DNA of 64,000 nt from Thermotoga sp. KOL6 (GTDB lineage Bacteria > Thermotogota > Thermotogae > Thermotogales > Thermotogaceae). The translations under genes were made by a program, and so were the position numbers. The stretch is from assembly GCF_002866025.1 (NCBI RefSeq), contig NZ_LNDE01000001.1, positions 124,001 through 188,000 on the forward strand. The letters run 5' to 3'. Positions 26,713 through 36,654 of this stretch are shown here, piece after piece; within the stretch, counting starts at the first letter, position 1, and each line of letters starts with the position of its first letter. Under the pieces are notes generated by a model. It was not told the origin of the DNA and did no database searches. It saw nothing but the letters and a program-made list of their open reading frames with translations.

Positions 26713-27948
26713 TCAGAAAATCTTCTTTGTTCTACCGTACTCAAGAACCACTTCCCTCAGTCTCTTCACACCTTCAACGATCTTTTCGTCGGGTGGGAGG
26801 CAGAAAGAGAGTCTCATAGAGGGACTGGGTTCATCGTACACTTTGAAAACTCTTCCAGGAACGTAGAAGATCTTCTTCTTTTTTGCATATTCGAACATCT
26901 CCCAGGTATCGAATCCTTCGGGAAGAGACAACCAAACGAAAAGCCCTCCTTCAGACTTAACCCATTTTGCTCCAGGAATGTCGGAGAAATTCTCTTCGAG
27001 GGCTTTGAGCATTACTTTCCTTTTCCTTCTGTAAATCTCTATAGTGGGTTTCAAATGTTCAAAAAGATCATATCTCTCAAGGTAACGAGCTGCAAGACGA
27101 TGAGTGATCGCTGGACTACACAGATCAGCCGACTGTTTCGCTTGAACGATTCTTTTGATGAATTCTTTATCCCCCACCACCATACCAATTCTGAGACCAG
27201 GTGCGAGAACTTTACTGAAAGTGTTCAGCATAACTACCCTTTCTGGACCACCAATTTTGAAAATGGGATCGATCGTTTCTCCTTCGTATCTGAGGGCACC
27301 GTAAGGATCGTCCTCTATGATAAAAAGATCGTACCTCTCCGCGATTTCAACGAGCGCTTTCCTTTTTTCTAAAGAGGTTGTAACACCAGCAGGATTATGG
27401 AAATTAGAAACAACATATATGAATTTAACTCGCTTGATCTTGCCTCTCCTGTCCAACTCAGAGAGTTTCTTCTCTAAAACATCGATATTCATACCATCGT
27501 CCTCAAGGGGTACAACTATGAAATGTGCAAGGTATTGTTTAAAGGCGTTGATCGCTCCGAGATACGCTGGATCATCCAACACACAGTAACTTTCATCATC
27601 TAGGAAAATCTTCCCTATGAGATCTAATGCTTGTTGTGAACCAACGGTGAAAACTATGTTGTCCTCATCCAATCCTGTAATTCCGTACATTCTCTCCAAG
27701 AGTTTCAGAATTTGATGTTTCAACAACGGATCTCCTTCTGTTGTAGAGTATTGAAGTGTATAATGATACTCCTTTTCTATGATTTCCTTTGCGATCTCTG
27801 CGAGTTCTTTTCTTGGGAAAGTTTCGGGATCCGGTACCCCCCCACCAAAAGAAATTGCCTCTTCATCTGACGCAAACTTCAAAATCTCTCTAATGATGGA
27901 GGATTTCATGTTCCTACCTATCTTGGAAATCTTATTCTCTAGATTCAC
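26713..27948 (-). CDS. PLP-dependent class I/II aminotransferase (LysN/2-aminoadipate type)
   Basis: A 411-residue fold-type I aminotransferase. The PLP-binding elements are visible: SQQALDLIGKIFLDD, FIEDDPYGALRYEG (Asp contacting the pyridine nitrogen), NTFSKVLAPGLRIGMVVG with the Schiff-base Lys in SK, and SEGGLFVWLSLPEG toward the C terminus. The closest match in style is the LysN/ArAT group that handles 2-aminoadipate and aromatic amino acids. GTG start at 27948 with GGGGGTG seven bases upstream. It is transcribed together with the PTA/PTB gene, consistent with peptide fermentation. Confidence 0.88.
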   Translation of the reverse strand: MNLENKISKIGRNMKSSIIREILKFASDEEAISFGGGVPDPETFPRKELAEIAKEIIEKEYHYTLQYSTTEGDPLLKHQILKLLERMYGITGLDEDNIVFTVGSQQALDLIGKIFLDDESYCVLDDPAYLGAINAFKQYLAHFIVVPLEDDGMNIDVLEKKLSELDRRGKIKRVKFIYVVSNFHNPAGVTTSLEKRKALVEIAERYDLFIIEDDPYGALRYEGETIDPIFKIGGPERVVMLNTFSKVLAPGLRIGMVVGDKEFIKRIVQAKQSADLCSPAITHRLAARYLERYDLFEHLKPTIEIYRRKRKVMLKALEENFSDIPGAKWVKSEGGLFVWLSLPEGFDTWEMFEYAKKKKIFYVPGRVFKVYDEPSPSMRLSFCLPPDEKIVEGVKRLREVVLEYGRTKKIF

Positions 27949-27981
27949 ACGGAAACACCCCCTGTTTTTGGCTCGTCATCG

Positions 27982-27998
27982 GAATTATACTATAATTC
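27982..27998. promoter_or_regulatory. back-to-back -10 elements in a perfect inverted repeat
   Basis: GAATTATA-C-TATAATTC (eight-base arms, one-base centre). Each arm supplies a TATAAT in opposite directions, at the aminotransferase (-) and at 28122 (+). A weak TTGGCT lies 17 bases before the plus-strand one (27968-27973). Confidence 0.6.
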
Positions 27999-28121
27999 AT
28001 TCAAAATACAGAATACTCGGTCGATGTTTCAAAATTTTTGCTCTTTGGACCTGTTCTCTATTCTTCTCCCTCTGCTTCAGTAATCTTCTTGGGACTCTGC
28101 AAATAGGTTTTGACGACAGTT

Positions 28122-28295
28122 ATGATTGTTGAGGGAACATTCATTTTCTACACTGCCGTAAGAGTTTTTCTAGAGGTGAAAAGATCTCGAAAAACATACG
28201 AAGAACAACTAAAAAATTTTGAAGAAATCCCAGTGAAAAAAAGAAAAAACAACGCATTTTTGGACATTCATACAATAGAAGGGACCCTCAGATGA
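28122..28295 (+). CDS. small membrane-anchored hypothetical protein
   Basis: A 57-residue product: a short N-terminal hydrophobic stretch (IVEGTFIFYTAVRVFLEV) followed by a charged region rich in Lys, Glu and Arg. No recognised family. No good ribosome binding site precedes ATG 28122; TTG at 28110 is an alternative. The coupling of its stop with the next gene (ATGA) and the divergent promoter speak for a real gene. Confidence is modest. Confidence 0.45.
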   Translation: MIVEGTFIFYTAVRVFLEVKRSRKTYEEQLKNFEEIPVKKRKNNAFLDIHTIEGTLR

Positions 28296-28480
28296 CTCTT
28301 TATGAATCGGTAAGGTTAGGAGACCTTTACTATTTCAAAATCCTCACAGAGAAATTCGTTGAGGAAAAATATGCAAAAAAGAGAATAAATCTTCCAAGGA
28401 AGGAGTTGATGAGAGTTTTCCACAAAGCTCTTAGAGAAATGAATAACAAGAAATTTAAGCAAGAGAAAAGTTTGAATTAA
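28292..28480 (+). CDS. small basic hypothetical protein
   Basis: A 62-residue protein, rich in Lys and Arg, mainly helical by composition (LYYFKILTEKFVEEKYAKKRINLPRKELMRVFHKALREMNNKKF). No recognised domain. It starts in the previous stop (ATGA), which argues for translational coupling, and ends just before the liv promoter. Confidence 0.5.
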   Translation: MTLYESVRLGDLYYFKILTEKFVEEKYAKKRINLPRKELMRVFHKALREMNNKKFKQEKSLN

Positions 28481-28496
28481 GATTCAAAAGGATTTC

Positions 28497-28525
28497 TTGA
28501 CTTAGACGAAGCAAAGCAATAGAAT
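28497..28525 (+). promoter_or_regulatory. promoter of the liv operon
   Basis: TTGACT (28497-28502), 17-base spacer, TAGAAT (28520-28525). Predicted start near 28532, 34 bases before livK. Confidence 0.8.
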
Positions 28526-28565
28526 ACTTTAAAAAGACCATATTCTATGAGGGGAGGGAAAGAGC

Positions 28566-29678
28566 ATGAAAAAGGTCATTTCGATGTTCCTGATTGTTTT
28601 GGTGGTTGCAAGTCTTTTCTCTGCCGTCAAAATCGGGGTTATTCTTCCTATGACAGGAGGTATTTCTGCGTTTGGAAGAATGGTTTGGGAAGGAATCCAG
28701 ATAGCTCATGAAGAAAAGCCGAGTGTCCTTGGTGAAAAAATTGAACTGGTTCTCCTCGACACAAGAAGCGAAAAGACGGAAGCTGCAAACGCAGCCGCGA
28801 GAGCTATAGACAAAGAAAAAGTGCTCGCAATAATTGGAGAAGTCGCAAGTGCACATTCTCTCGCTATAGCGCCACTCGCTGAGGAGAACAAAGTGCCCAT
28901 GATTTCACCTGCCTCCACAAATCCGCTTGTAACACAAGGAAGAAAATTTGTTTCTAGAGTCTGTTTCATCGATCCGTTCCAAGGAGCTGCAATGGCCGTC
29001 TTTGCATACAAGAATCTTGGCGTCAAAAGAGTCGTAGTGTTTACCGATGTCGAACAAGACTATAGTGTTGGTCTTACGAACTTCTTCATAAACAAATTCA
29101 CCGCTCTCGGTGGGCAAGTGAAAAGAGTATACTTCAAGAGTGGAGATCAAGATTTCTCAGCTCAACTTTCTGTTGCAATGGCTTTCAATCCAGATGCCAT
29201 TTATGTAACAGGTTACTATCCTGAGATAGCCTTGATCGCAAGGCAAGCAAGGCAACTTGGCTTTACTGGATACATACTTGCTGGTGATGGAGCGGATGCT
29301 CCAGAACTTATAGAAATCGGAGGAGAAGCTGTAGAAGGTCTTCTCTTCACTACTCATTATCATCCAAAAGCGGCGAGCAATCCTGTTGCTCAGAAATTCG
29401 TCGAGGTTTACAGAGAAAAATATGGCAAAGATCCTGCTGCTCTCAATGCGCTTGGATACGACGCTTACATGGTCCTCCTCGATGCAATAGAAAGAGCAGG
29501 GAGCTTTGATACGGAGAAAATAGCAGAGGAAATCAGGAAAACTAGAAATTTCGAAGGTGCAACCGGTATCATCAATATTGATGAGAATGGGAACGCTATC
29601 AAATCCGTCGTTGTGAATGTTGTAAAAAATGGAGCGTTCGATTTCGAAGCCGTTATAAACCCATCTGATATTGAGTGA
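28566..29678 (+). CDS. livK: branched-chain amino acid binding protein
   Basis: A 370-residue exported binding protein of the Leu/Ile/Val family (type I periplasmic binding fold). Signal peptide residues 1-19, then AVKIGVILPMTGGISAFGRMVWEGIQIAHEE, the family start. The central ligand-binding segments GEVASAHSLAIAPLAEENKVPMISPASTNPLV and YDAYMVLLDAIERAG are typical. GGGGAGGG lies before the ATG. It is the first gene of the transporter operon and is separated from the permease genes by a strong hairpin. Confidence 0.93.
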   Translation: MKKVISMFLIVLVVASLFSAVKIGVILPMTGGISAFGRMVWEGIQIAHEEKPSVLGEKIELVLLDTRSEKTEAANAAARAIDKEKVLAIIGEVASAHSLAIAPLAEENKVPMISPASTNPLVTQGRKFVSRVCFIDPFQGAAMAVFAYKNLGVKRVVVFTDVEQDYSVGLTNFFINKFTALGGQVKRVYFKSGDQDFSAQLSVAMAFNPDAIYVTGYYPEIALIARQARQLGFTGYILAGDGADAPELIEIGGEAVEGLLFTTHYHPKAASNPVAQKFVEVYREKYGKDPAALNALGYDAYMVLLDAIERAGSFDTEKIAEEIRKTRNFEGATGIINIDENGNAIKSVVVNVVKNGAFDFEAVINPSDIE

Positions 29679-29702
29679 ACTAAGGATTTGAACTTATATT
29701 AG

Positions 29703-29727
29703 GCGAGGCCCCGGTCTGGGGCTTCGC
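29703..29727 (+). terminator. hairpin between livK and livH
   Basis: Ten-base stem GCGAGGCCCC / GGGGCTTCGC (one G-T pair) with a GGTCT loop, followed by TTCGTTTAGTT. The downstream genes have no separate promoter, so this is probably a partial terminator keeping livK expression high. Confidence 0.7.
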
Positions 29728-29758
29728 TTCGTTTAGTTGAAGAAGGGAAGGTGAAAAG

Positions 29759-30658
29759 GTGGTATTCTTTCTTCAAAATCTTTTCAACGGGATAATGCTC
29801 GGTGGATTGTATGCATTGATCGCTATTGGATACACCATGGTCTACGGTATCTTGAGACTAATAAATTTTGCTCACGGTGACGTAATGATGATGGGAGTGT
29901 ATTTCGCTTTTTATGCGGCTACCCTTCTTTCGTTGAGTCCGTTTTTTTCCGCGATAGTAGCGATTCTCGGAGCAGCGTTGCTTGGCTTCTTAATTGATAG
30001 AATCGCGTACAAGCCTTTGAGAAACGCCCCCAGAATTTCTGCTTTGATAACTGCAATCGGTGTTTCTTTCTTCCTGGAAAGTCTCGCTGTGGTGATTTTC
30101 GGTGCCATACCGAAATCCTTCCTCAACGTTTTCAGAGACAGAACAATATTGAACAAGGTGTTGATTGTTGCTGGTGCTCGAATTCCTCTCCTCACCTTCC
30201 TTGTAATTTTTATCACCGCAGCCATATTGGTGATTTTGTTTTTCATCGTCTATAAAACGAAGATAGGAATGGCTATGAGGGCGATTTCGATGGACATTCC
30301 AACAACAGCGCTCATGGGTGTGAATGTGGATGCGGTTATCGGTTTCACCTTTGCACTCGGGTCAGCACTCGCAGCTGCGAGCGGAATCATGTGGGCGATG
30401 AGATTTCCTAATGTGCATCCTTACATGGGTTTCATGCCAGGACTCAAAGCCTTCATAGCGGCAGTTTTCGGTGGAATAGGTTCAATTCCTGGTGCTGTGC
30501 TCGGGGGTGTTTTACTTGGATTGATCGAAATTTTCCTTGCTGCATACTTTCCTTCTTTCATGGGATACAGAGACGCTTTTGCCTTCATTGTACTCATAAT
30601 AATACTCCTCGTCAAACCTTCTGGACTTCTCGGTAAAAAAATCACGGAGAAGGTGTGA
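29759..30658 (+). CDS. livH: branched-chain amino acid ABC permease
   Basis: A 299-residue permease with about eight helices, of the LivH family. It has the GGLYALIAIGYTMVYGILRLINFAHGD start and the GSIPGAVLGGVLLGLIE motif near the end. GTG start at 29759 follows GGAAGGTG. The stop overlaps the region before livM. Confidence 0.92.
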   Translation: MVFFLQNLFNGIMLGGLYALIAIGYTMVYGILRLINFAHGDVMMMGVYFAFYAATLLSLSPFFSAIVAILGAALLGFLIDRIAYKPLRNAPRISALITAIGVSFFLESLAVVIFGAIPKSFLNVFRDRTILNKVLIVAGARIPLLTFLVIFITAAILVILFFIVYKTKIGMAMRAISMDIPTTALMGVNVDAVIGFTFALGSALAAASGIMWAMRFPNVHPYMGFMPGLKAFIAAVFGGIGSIPGAVLGGVLLGLIEIFLAAYFPSFMGYRDAFAFIVLIIILLVKPSGLLGKKITEKV

Positions 30659-30663
30659 TAAAG

Positions 30664-31734
30664 ATGGAGAAGAGATTGTCAAAACGCGCAAGTCTCACTC
30701 TCACGATAATTTTCATCCTTTTCATGGTAATCCTTCTCTATCTTGCCAATGAATATATGGACAGTTACAAGCTCAGAGTGGTAAGACTCATTGCAATATA
30801 TGGAATCATGGCGGTGAGTTTGAACCTAATCAATGGAATCACGGGAATTTTCTCTCTTGGTCACGCGGGATTCATTTTGATAGGTGCATACACTGCCTCT
30901 CTGCTTACCCTTTCACCGGAACAAAAATCTATGTCTTTTATAATAGAACCTATTGTACCATGGCTTGCAAACGTGCACACTGATTTTCTGACGGCTACGA
31001 TCACAGGAGGAGTTGTGGCAGCCATTTTTGCATTCTTGATAGGATGGCCAGTGTTGAGACTTTCAGGAGATTATTTGGCAATAGCGTCTCTTGGATTCGC
31101 AGAAGTAATAAGAATTGTGGCATTGAACGCCATAAGTATCACCAACGGGCCTTTAGGCTTAAAAGGCATACCGGAATACTCGAATATCTGGTGGTGTTAT
31201 GGATGGTTGTTTGTCACCGTTTTGTTCGTTGCGAGTCTCGTAAACAGCAGCTATGGTAGGGCTTTGAAAGCTATAAGGGAAGATAGGATTGCCGCTGAGA
31301 TGATGGGGATAAACGTCTTCAAACATCAGCTCCTTTCCTTTGTCATCGGAGCATTTTTTGCGGGAGTTTCGGGATCACTGTATGCTCATTGGCTTACCAC
31401 AATAGATCCTAGAATAACAACACTTGGACCTATGCTCACTTTCTACGTTCTCATCATGATCGTTCTTGGAGGGCTGGGAAGCATTTCGGGATCACTTATA
31501 GGAGCTGCACTCTTTGCGATACTCTTTGAATGGCTAAGAGATTTGGAAGAACCTTTTACATTCTTCGGGATCCACGTCCCAGGTATAAAGGGAATGAGAA
31601 TTTTGGTGATATCTGCTATATTCATTCTTGTTATGATCTTTTGGCAAAGGGGAATAATGGGAAGAGAAGAATTGACATGGAACAACCTCTATAAATGGAT
31701 TTTCGCCCGCCGCAAAGGTGGTGATAAAGAATGA
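30664..31734 (+). CDS. livM: branched-chain amino acid ABC permease
   Basis: A 356-residue LivM-type permease. Family features: SLNLINGITGIFSLGHAGFILIGAYTASLL near residues 45-74 and GGLGSISGSLIGAALFAILFEWL near the C terminus. A charged N-terminal segment precedes the first helix. ATG at 30664 is chosen since AGGTG lies eight bases upstream; the GTG at 30655 that overlaps the livH stop is the alternative. Stop overlaps livG (ATGA). Confidence 0.92.
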   Translation: MEKRLSKRASLTLTIIFILFMVILLYLANEYMDSYKLRVVRLIAIYGIMAVSLNLINGITGIFSLGHAGFILIGAYTASLLTLSPEQKSMSFIIEPIVPWLANVHTDFLTATITGGVVAAIFAFLIGWPVLRLSGDYLAIASLGFAEVIRIVALNAISITNGPLGLKGIPEYSNIWWCYGWLFVTVLFVASLVNSSYGRALKAIREDRIAAEMMGINVFKHQLLSFVIGAFFAGVSGSLYAHWLTTIDPRITTLGPMLTFYVLIMIVLGGLGSISGSLIGAALFAILFEWLRDLEEPFTFFGIHVPGIKGMRILVISAIFILVMIFWQRGIMGREELTWNNLYKWIFARRKGGDKE

Positions 31735-32585
31735 CGATAACTGACCTTTCGAAGAGACCGCTTCTCGTATTGGATCACGTAACAATGCAGTTTGGAGGAC
31801 TCGTGGCAGTCGATGACTTCACAAACGAGATAAGAGAAGGGGAACTCGTTGGTCTCATAGGTCCGAACGGAGCAGGAAAGACCACAGTCTTCAACGTGAT
31901 AACGGGAATTTACAGTCCCACGAAAGGAAGAATAATCTTCGATGGAATAGACATAACCGGTTTGAAACCATATCAAATAACACATCTTGGAATAGCCAGA
32001 ACCTTTCAAAATATTAGATTGTTCTCTGATATGACAGTTTTAGAAAATGTACTTGTAGCTCAACACCATGTTCTCTCAAACCCTGATGCGGACAGAATAC
32101 TCATGAAGCATGAAAAGCCGAGAAAAGGAGAAGGCAGATTCTGGTTTTGGAAAGCGGTCATCAAGATAGGATACATGAAGAAAGAAAAAGAGATGTTAGA
32201 GAGAGCAAAAGATCTCTTGAAGAGGGTAGGGTTGGAAAAAGTAATGTTTGAAAAGGCTTCTTCTCTTCCGTACGGAGATCAAAGAAAATTGGAAATAGCC
32301 AGGGCCCTTGCCACAAATCCAAAATTGATTCTCTTGGATGAACCCGCTGCAGGTATGAACCCGAGAGAAACGGAAGATTTGATGGAGTTCATAAAACAAA
32401 TTAGAAAGGATTTCAACCTGACGGTGTTTCTGATAGAACACGATATGAAAGTAGTAATGGGTATCTGTGAGCGAATCATTGTGATGGACTATGGTAGGAT
32501 CATATCGGAAGGAACACCCAAAGACGTTCAAAATGATCCCAAGGTGATAGAGGCTTACCTTGGAAGGGAGTGGGAGAGTGTCTGA
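31731..32585 (+). CDS. livG: branched-chain amino acid ABC ATPase LivG
   Basis: A 284-residue ATPase. Walker A GPNGAGKTT, the signature is the variant LPYGDQRKLEIARAL expected of LivG, and Walker B is LILLDEPAAGMNP with the typical H-loop FLIEHDMKVVM. An insertion of about 30 residues precedes the signature. ATG overlaps the livM stop. It pairs with LivF. Confidence 0.94.
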   Translation: MTITDLSKRPLLVLDHVTMQFGGLVAVDDFTNEIREGELVGLIGPNGAGKTTVFNVITGIYSPTKGRIIFDGIDITGLKPYQITHLGIARTFQNIRLFSDMTVLENVLVAQHHVLSNPDADRILMKHEKPRKGEGRFWFWKAVIKIGYMKKEKEMLERAKDLLKRVGLEKVMFEKASSLPYGDQRKLEIARALATNPKLILLDEPAAGMNPRETEDLMEFIKQIRKDFNLTVFLIEHDMKVVMGICERIIVMDYGRIISEGTPKDVQNDPKVIEAYLGREWESV

Positions 32586-33297
32586 CCTCGTTCTCGAGGT
32601 AAAATCTTTGCACGTTTATTACGGAGCGATTCACGCTCTGAAGGGAATAAATTTGGAAGTCCCAAAGGGAAAGATAGTCACACTCATCGGTGCAAACGGT
32701 GCGGGAAAAACTACCACACTTTCTTCTATAGCAGGATTAGTTCGATCGCAGAGGGGAAAGATTTTCTTCAATGGTCAAGATATTACAAATAAACCACCGC
32801 ACGTGATAAACAAGCTCGGGATAGCTCTCGTTCCGGAAGGTAGAAGAATCTTTCCTGGGCTCACCGTTTATGAAAATTTGATGATGGGGGCATACACCAG
32901 AAAAGACAAAGAAGGAATAAAAAGAGATCTAGAATGGATATTTTCACTTTTTCCAAGGTTGAAAGAAAGACTGAAACAACTTGGAGGAACTCTTTCAGGC
33001 GGAGAACAACAGATGCTCGCCATAGGAAGGGCTTTGATGAGCAGGCCTCGTCTTCTCATGATGGACGAACCATCACTTGGTCTTGCTCCTATATTGGTTT
33101 CAGAAGTTTTTGAAGTGATCCAGAAGATAAATCAAGAGGGAACCACCATTCTCCTTGTGGAACAAAATGCCCTCGGTGCTCTTAAAATAGCTCACTATGG
33201 ATATGTGCTTGAGACGGGAAAGATTGTTCTTGAAGGAGAAGCGAAAGATCTTTTGAATAATGAAATGGTTAAAAGAGCATATTTGGGAGTTGCATAA
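32578..33297 (+). CDS. livF: branched-chain amino acid ABC ATPase LivF
   Basis: A 239-residue ATPase with Walker A GANGAGKTT, signature LSGGEQQMLAIGRAL and Walker B LLMMDEPSLGLAP, of standard LivF length. The GTG start at 32578 overlaps the end of livG by eight bases; GGGAG precedes it. It completes the transporter. Confidence 0.93.
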   Translation: MSDLVLEVKSLHVYYGAIHALKGINLEVPKGKIVTLIGANGAGKTTTLSSIAGLVRSQRGKIFFNGQDITNKPPHVINKLGIALVPEGRRIFPGLTVYENLMMGAYTRKDKEGIKRDLEWIFSLFPRLKERLKQLGGTLSGGEQQMLAIGRALMSRPRLLMMDEPSLGLAPILVSEVFEVIQKINQEGTTILLVEQNALGALKIAHYGYVLETGKIVLEGEAKDLLNNEMVKRAYLGVA

Positions 33298-33309
33298 GGG
33301 GGGAATTGT

Positions 33310-33957
33310 ATGTTGGTCAAAGACTTTATGACGAAAAATCCTATCACTATCGCACCCGAAACATCCTTTTCCGAAGCACTTAAACTCATGAAACAGAACA
33401 AGATAAAACGTCTCATCGTTATGAAAGATGAAAAAATAGTAGGGATAGTGACCGAAAAAGATCTTCTCTATGCTTCTCCATCCAAAGCCACCACTCTCAA
33501 CGTGTGGGAACTCCATTATCTTCTGTCCAAGCTGAAAATAGAAGAAATCATGACAAAGAACGTGATTACGGTAAACGAGAACACCCCCGTTGAAGACGCT
33601 GCAAGAATCATGGAGGAGAACGATATAAGTGGACTCCCAGTTCTTAACGATATGGGACATCTCGTGGGAATAATCACTCAAACCGATATATTCAAAGTCT
33701 TTGTAGAAATATTCGGTACAAAGAGAGAAGGAACGATCAGGTACACCATGGAAATGCCCGACAAACCAGGAGAGCTTCTCGAAGTTACAAAGAGAATTTA
33801 CGAAGCGGGCGGAAATATTATTTCAATTGCCACTCTCTTCGAAGAAGGTAAGGATTCTTATCTTGCAACACTCAGAGTTGAAAACATCGATCACGAAAAA
33901 TTCGTAAATTCGTTAGAGGAAACAGGTGCAAAGCTTCTTTATTTCCACACAAACTGA
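33310..33957 (+). CDS. CBS-pair plus ACT domain protein
   Basis: A 215-residue cytosolic protein: two CBS domains (residues 1-62 and 75-135, with MTKNPITIAPETSFSEALKLMKQ and MTKNVITVNENTPVEDAARIM) followed by an ACT domain (about 145-215, MPDKPGELLEVTKRIYEAGGNIISIATL). CBS pairs bind adenine nucleotides and ACT domains bind amino acids, so it is a candidate sensor of both, and its place after livF suggests it monitors branched-chain amino acid supply (inference). GGGGGG lies seven bases before the ATG. Confidence 0.85.
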   Translation: MLVKDFMTKNPITIAPETSFSEALKLMKQNKIKRLIVMKDEKIVGIVTEKDLLYASPSKATTLNVWELHYLLSKLKIEEIMTKNVITVNENTPVEDAARIMEENDISGLPVLNDMGHLVGIITQTDIFKVFVEIFGTKREGTIRYTMEMPDKPGELLEVTKRIYEAGGNIISIATLFEEGKDSYLATLRVENIDHEKFVNSLEETGAKLLYFHTN

Positions 33958-33990
33958 AGGTTTTCCTTCTAAAGAGGGGGGAAGTTGTGA

Positions 33991-33996
33991 TATAAT
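33991..33996 (+). promoter_or_regulatory. extended -10 promoter of the ccdA-like gene
   Basis: TGA-TATAAT, an extended -10 box, in the 76-base gap after the liv operon. Predicted start near 34003. Confidence 0.5.
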
Positions 33997-34033
33997 TATT
34001 TTAGACTTTTTTGGTCGAAAAAGGAGGAAACCC

Positions 34034-34684
34034 ATGAGTTTTGCCGTTGTAAAAGTGAGTTATTTGATGGCTTTGGGATACGGTCTGCTTGCTTTTTTTA
34101 GTCCTTGCGTATTACCACTGATTCCCGCCTTTCTGGGAGTTTTATTTGCCACAAAGGGCGATTTGATGAAGATCTTAGGATTTTTTGTTGGTATTTCTGC
34201 GCTTTTTTCCTTAATGGGGGTTGTTTTTGGAATTTTCGGGAATTTTGTACCCTCCTACGTACTGACTTGGATCTCTGGGACGGCTCTCTTGACATTCGGA
34301 TTACTTTATCTATTCGATGTCGAAATTGTGAAAATGAAAAGGGGTCCCAACGTTTGGAAATTCAAAGGCGGAGGATTCATAAATGGATTTCTTCTCGGGG
34401 GAAGTGTAGGACTAGTTTGGATTCCATGTTCTAGTCCCATTTTAGGAAGCATTCTTGCAATCGTAGCGAGTGGTAGAGAACCATTGAAGGGAGGAATTCT
34501 TCTTTTCTTGTACTCTCTCGGAATATCGATACCGTTCATTCTGACCGGGGGAGTTGTGAGAAAGCTTCTCAATCAAATGAGTTTCAAGAAACCAAAGTGG
34601 ATGAAATTCTTGAAAATCGTCGGTTCATTCTCTCTCATATTGGTAGGTATACTTGTCTTGACCGGCAAATTCATTACGTATTGA
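34034..34684 (+). CDS. ccdA: CcdA/DsbD-type transmembrane thiol transporter
   Basis: A 216-residue membrane protein with about six helices. The two membrane-embedded cysteines are in FFSPCVLPLIPAFLGV and WIPCSSPILGSIL, the pattern of CcdA, which carries electrons from cytosolic thioredoxin across the membrane. The next gene is a thioredoxin-like exported protein, its natural partner. ATG 34034 has AAGGAGG spaced seven bases upstream. The role may be in cytochrome c maturation or more generally in reducing exported disulfides; the lineage has few cytochromes, so the second is more likely. Confidence 0.88.
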   Translation: MSFAVVKVSYLMALGYGLLAFFSPCVLPLIPAFLGVLFATKGDLMKILGFFVGISALFSLMGVVFGIFGNFVPSYVLTWISGTALLTFGLLYLFDVEIVKMKRGPNVWKFKGGGFINGFLLGGSVGLVWIPCSSPILGSILAIVASGREPLKGGILLFLYSLGISIPFILTGGVVRKLLNQMSFKKPKWMKFLKIVGSFSLILVGILVLTGKFITY

Positions 34685-34698
34685 CAGGAGGAGGAATT

Positions 34699-35361
34699 AT
34701 GAGAAAAATCTTAATTTTTAGTTTGGTTCTTCTGAGTGTCCTATCTTCGGCTATCAGTCTCGATGAAGCTTACAAACTGGCAAATATAACGCACAGAAAG
34801 TTGGTAATCATGTTCTCGAGCCCAACTTGTTACTATTGTAATCTCTTCAAAAAAGAGGTATATCCCAAAGAAGACTTTCAAAAAATTTTGATACCGAATT
34901 TTGTTTTCGTTGAACTGTATGCTACAAACGAGAAATCGATCGTATTTGCAAAAGAAGTTTTGGGAGAAGATTCTGTCACATACAGAGAGCTTTTTCAGGG
35001 ATTTGGTGTGAGAGGAACTCCCACGTTCTTTTTCTTCGATGGAAAGAAAGGGCTCGGTTATCTTCCTGGATACGTGGAAAAGGATCTTTTCATAAAGATA
35101 CTGAAATATGTAGCCCAGGAGTTACAAGAAGATTTCGAAACATATATAAAGAAAGAGGATCCGTTCAAAGGTGTTCCGATGATAATCGAAATATCAAGAT
35201 CCGACGCAGATTTCGTTCTAGAGAAAGACGAAAACGCATTGAGGATAGAGAAGGTTCCCGAAGAAGTTGAACTTGACAAAATATACATAACAGAAGATCC
35301 ACAGGTAGCAGACGAATTGAAAAATAAAGGTGCAATAAGGGTTCTGTTGATTGTAGATTAA
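34699..35361 (+). CDS. exported thioredoxin-like protein
   Basis: A 220-residue protein with a signal peptide (MRKILIFSLVLLSVLSSA) and a thioredoxin fold with the redox motif CYYC in SSPTCYYCNLFKKEV near residues 40-54, and the cis-Pro segment GVRGTPTFFFFDG. The C-terminal 70 residues are an additional domain. It probably exchanges electrons with the CcdA-like protein encoded 15 bases upstream. AGGAGGAGG lies before the ATG. Confidence 0.85.
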   Translation: MRKILIFSLVLLSVLSSAISLDEAYKLANITHRKLVIMFSSPTCYYCNLFKKEVYPKEDFQKILIPNFVFVELYATNEKSIVFAKEVLGEDSVTYRELFQGFGVRGTPTFFFFDGKKGLGYLPGYVEKDLFIKILKYVAQELQEDFETYIKKEDPFKGVPMIIEISRSDADFVLEKDENALRIEKVPEEVELDKIYITEDPQVADELKNKGAIRVLLIVD

Positions 35362-36632
<1,271 letters not shown>

Positions 36633-36633
<1 letters not shown>

Positions 36634-36651
36634 GCGGGGAGGTTCCCCGCT
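36633..36651 (+). terminator. terminator between convergent icd and oppB
   Basis: Eight-base stem AGCGGGGA / TTCCCCGCT with a three-base loop, starting over the icd stop, then TCCTTT. It can serve icd, and less well the opposite strand. Confidence 0.8.
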
Positions 36652-36654
36652 CCT

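Noticed and set aside
26110-27372. A 420-residue open frame on the plus strand
   Set aside because: Antisense to the well-supported PTA/PTB and aminotransferase genes; the product is a Phe/His-rich shadow with no family signal.
28020-28132. N-terminal part of a larger membrane protein continuing into 28122-28295 by frameshift
   Set aside because: Upstream hydrophobic frame ends at a stop and no family or A-run supports a join; kept as an alternative only.
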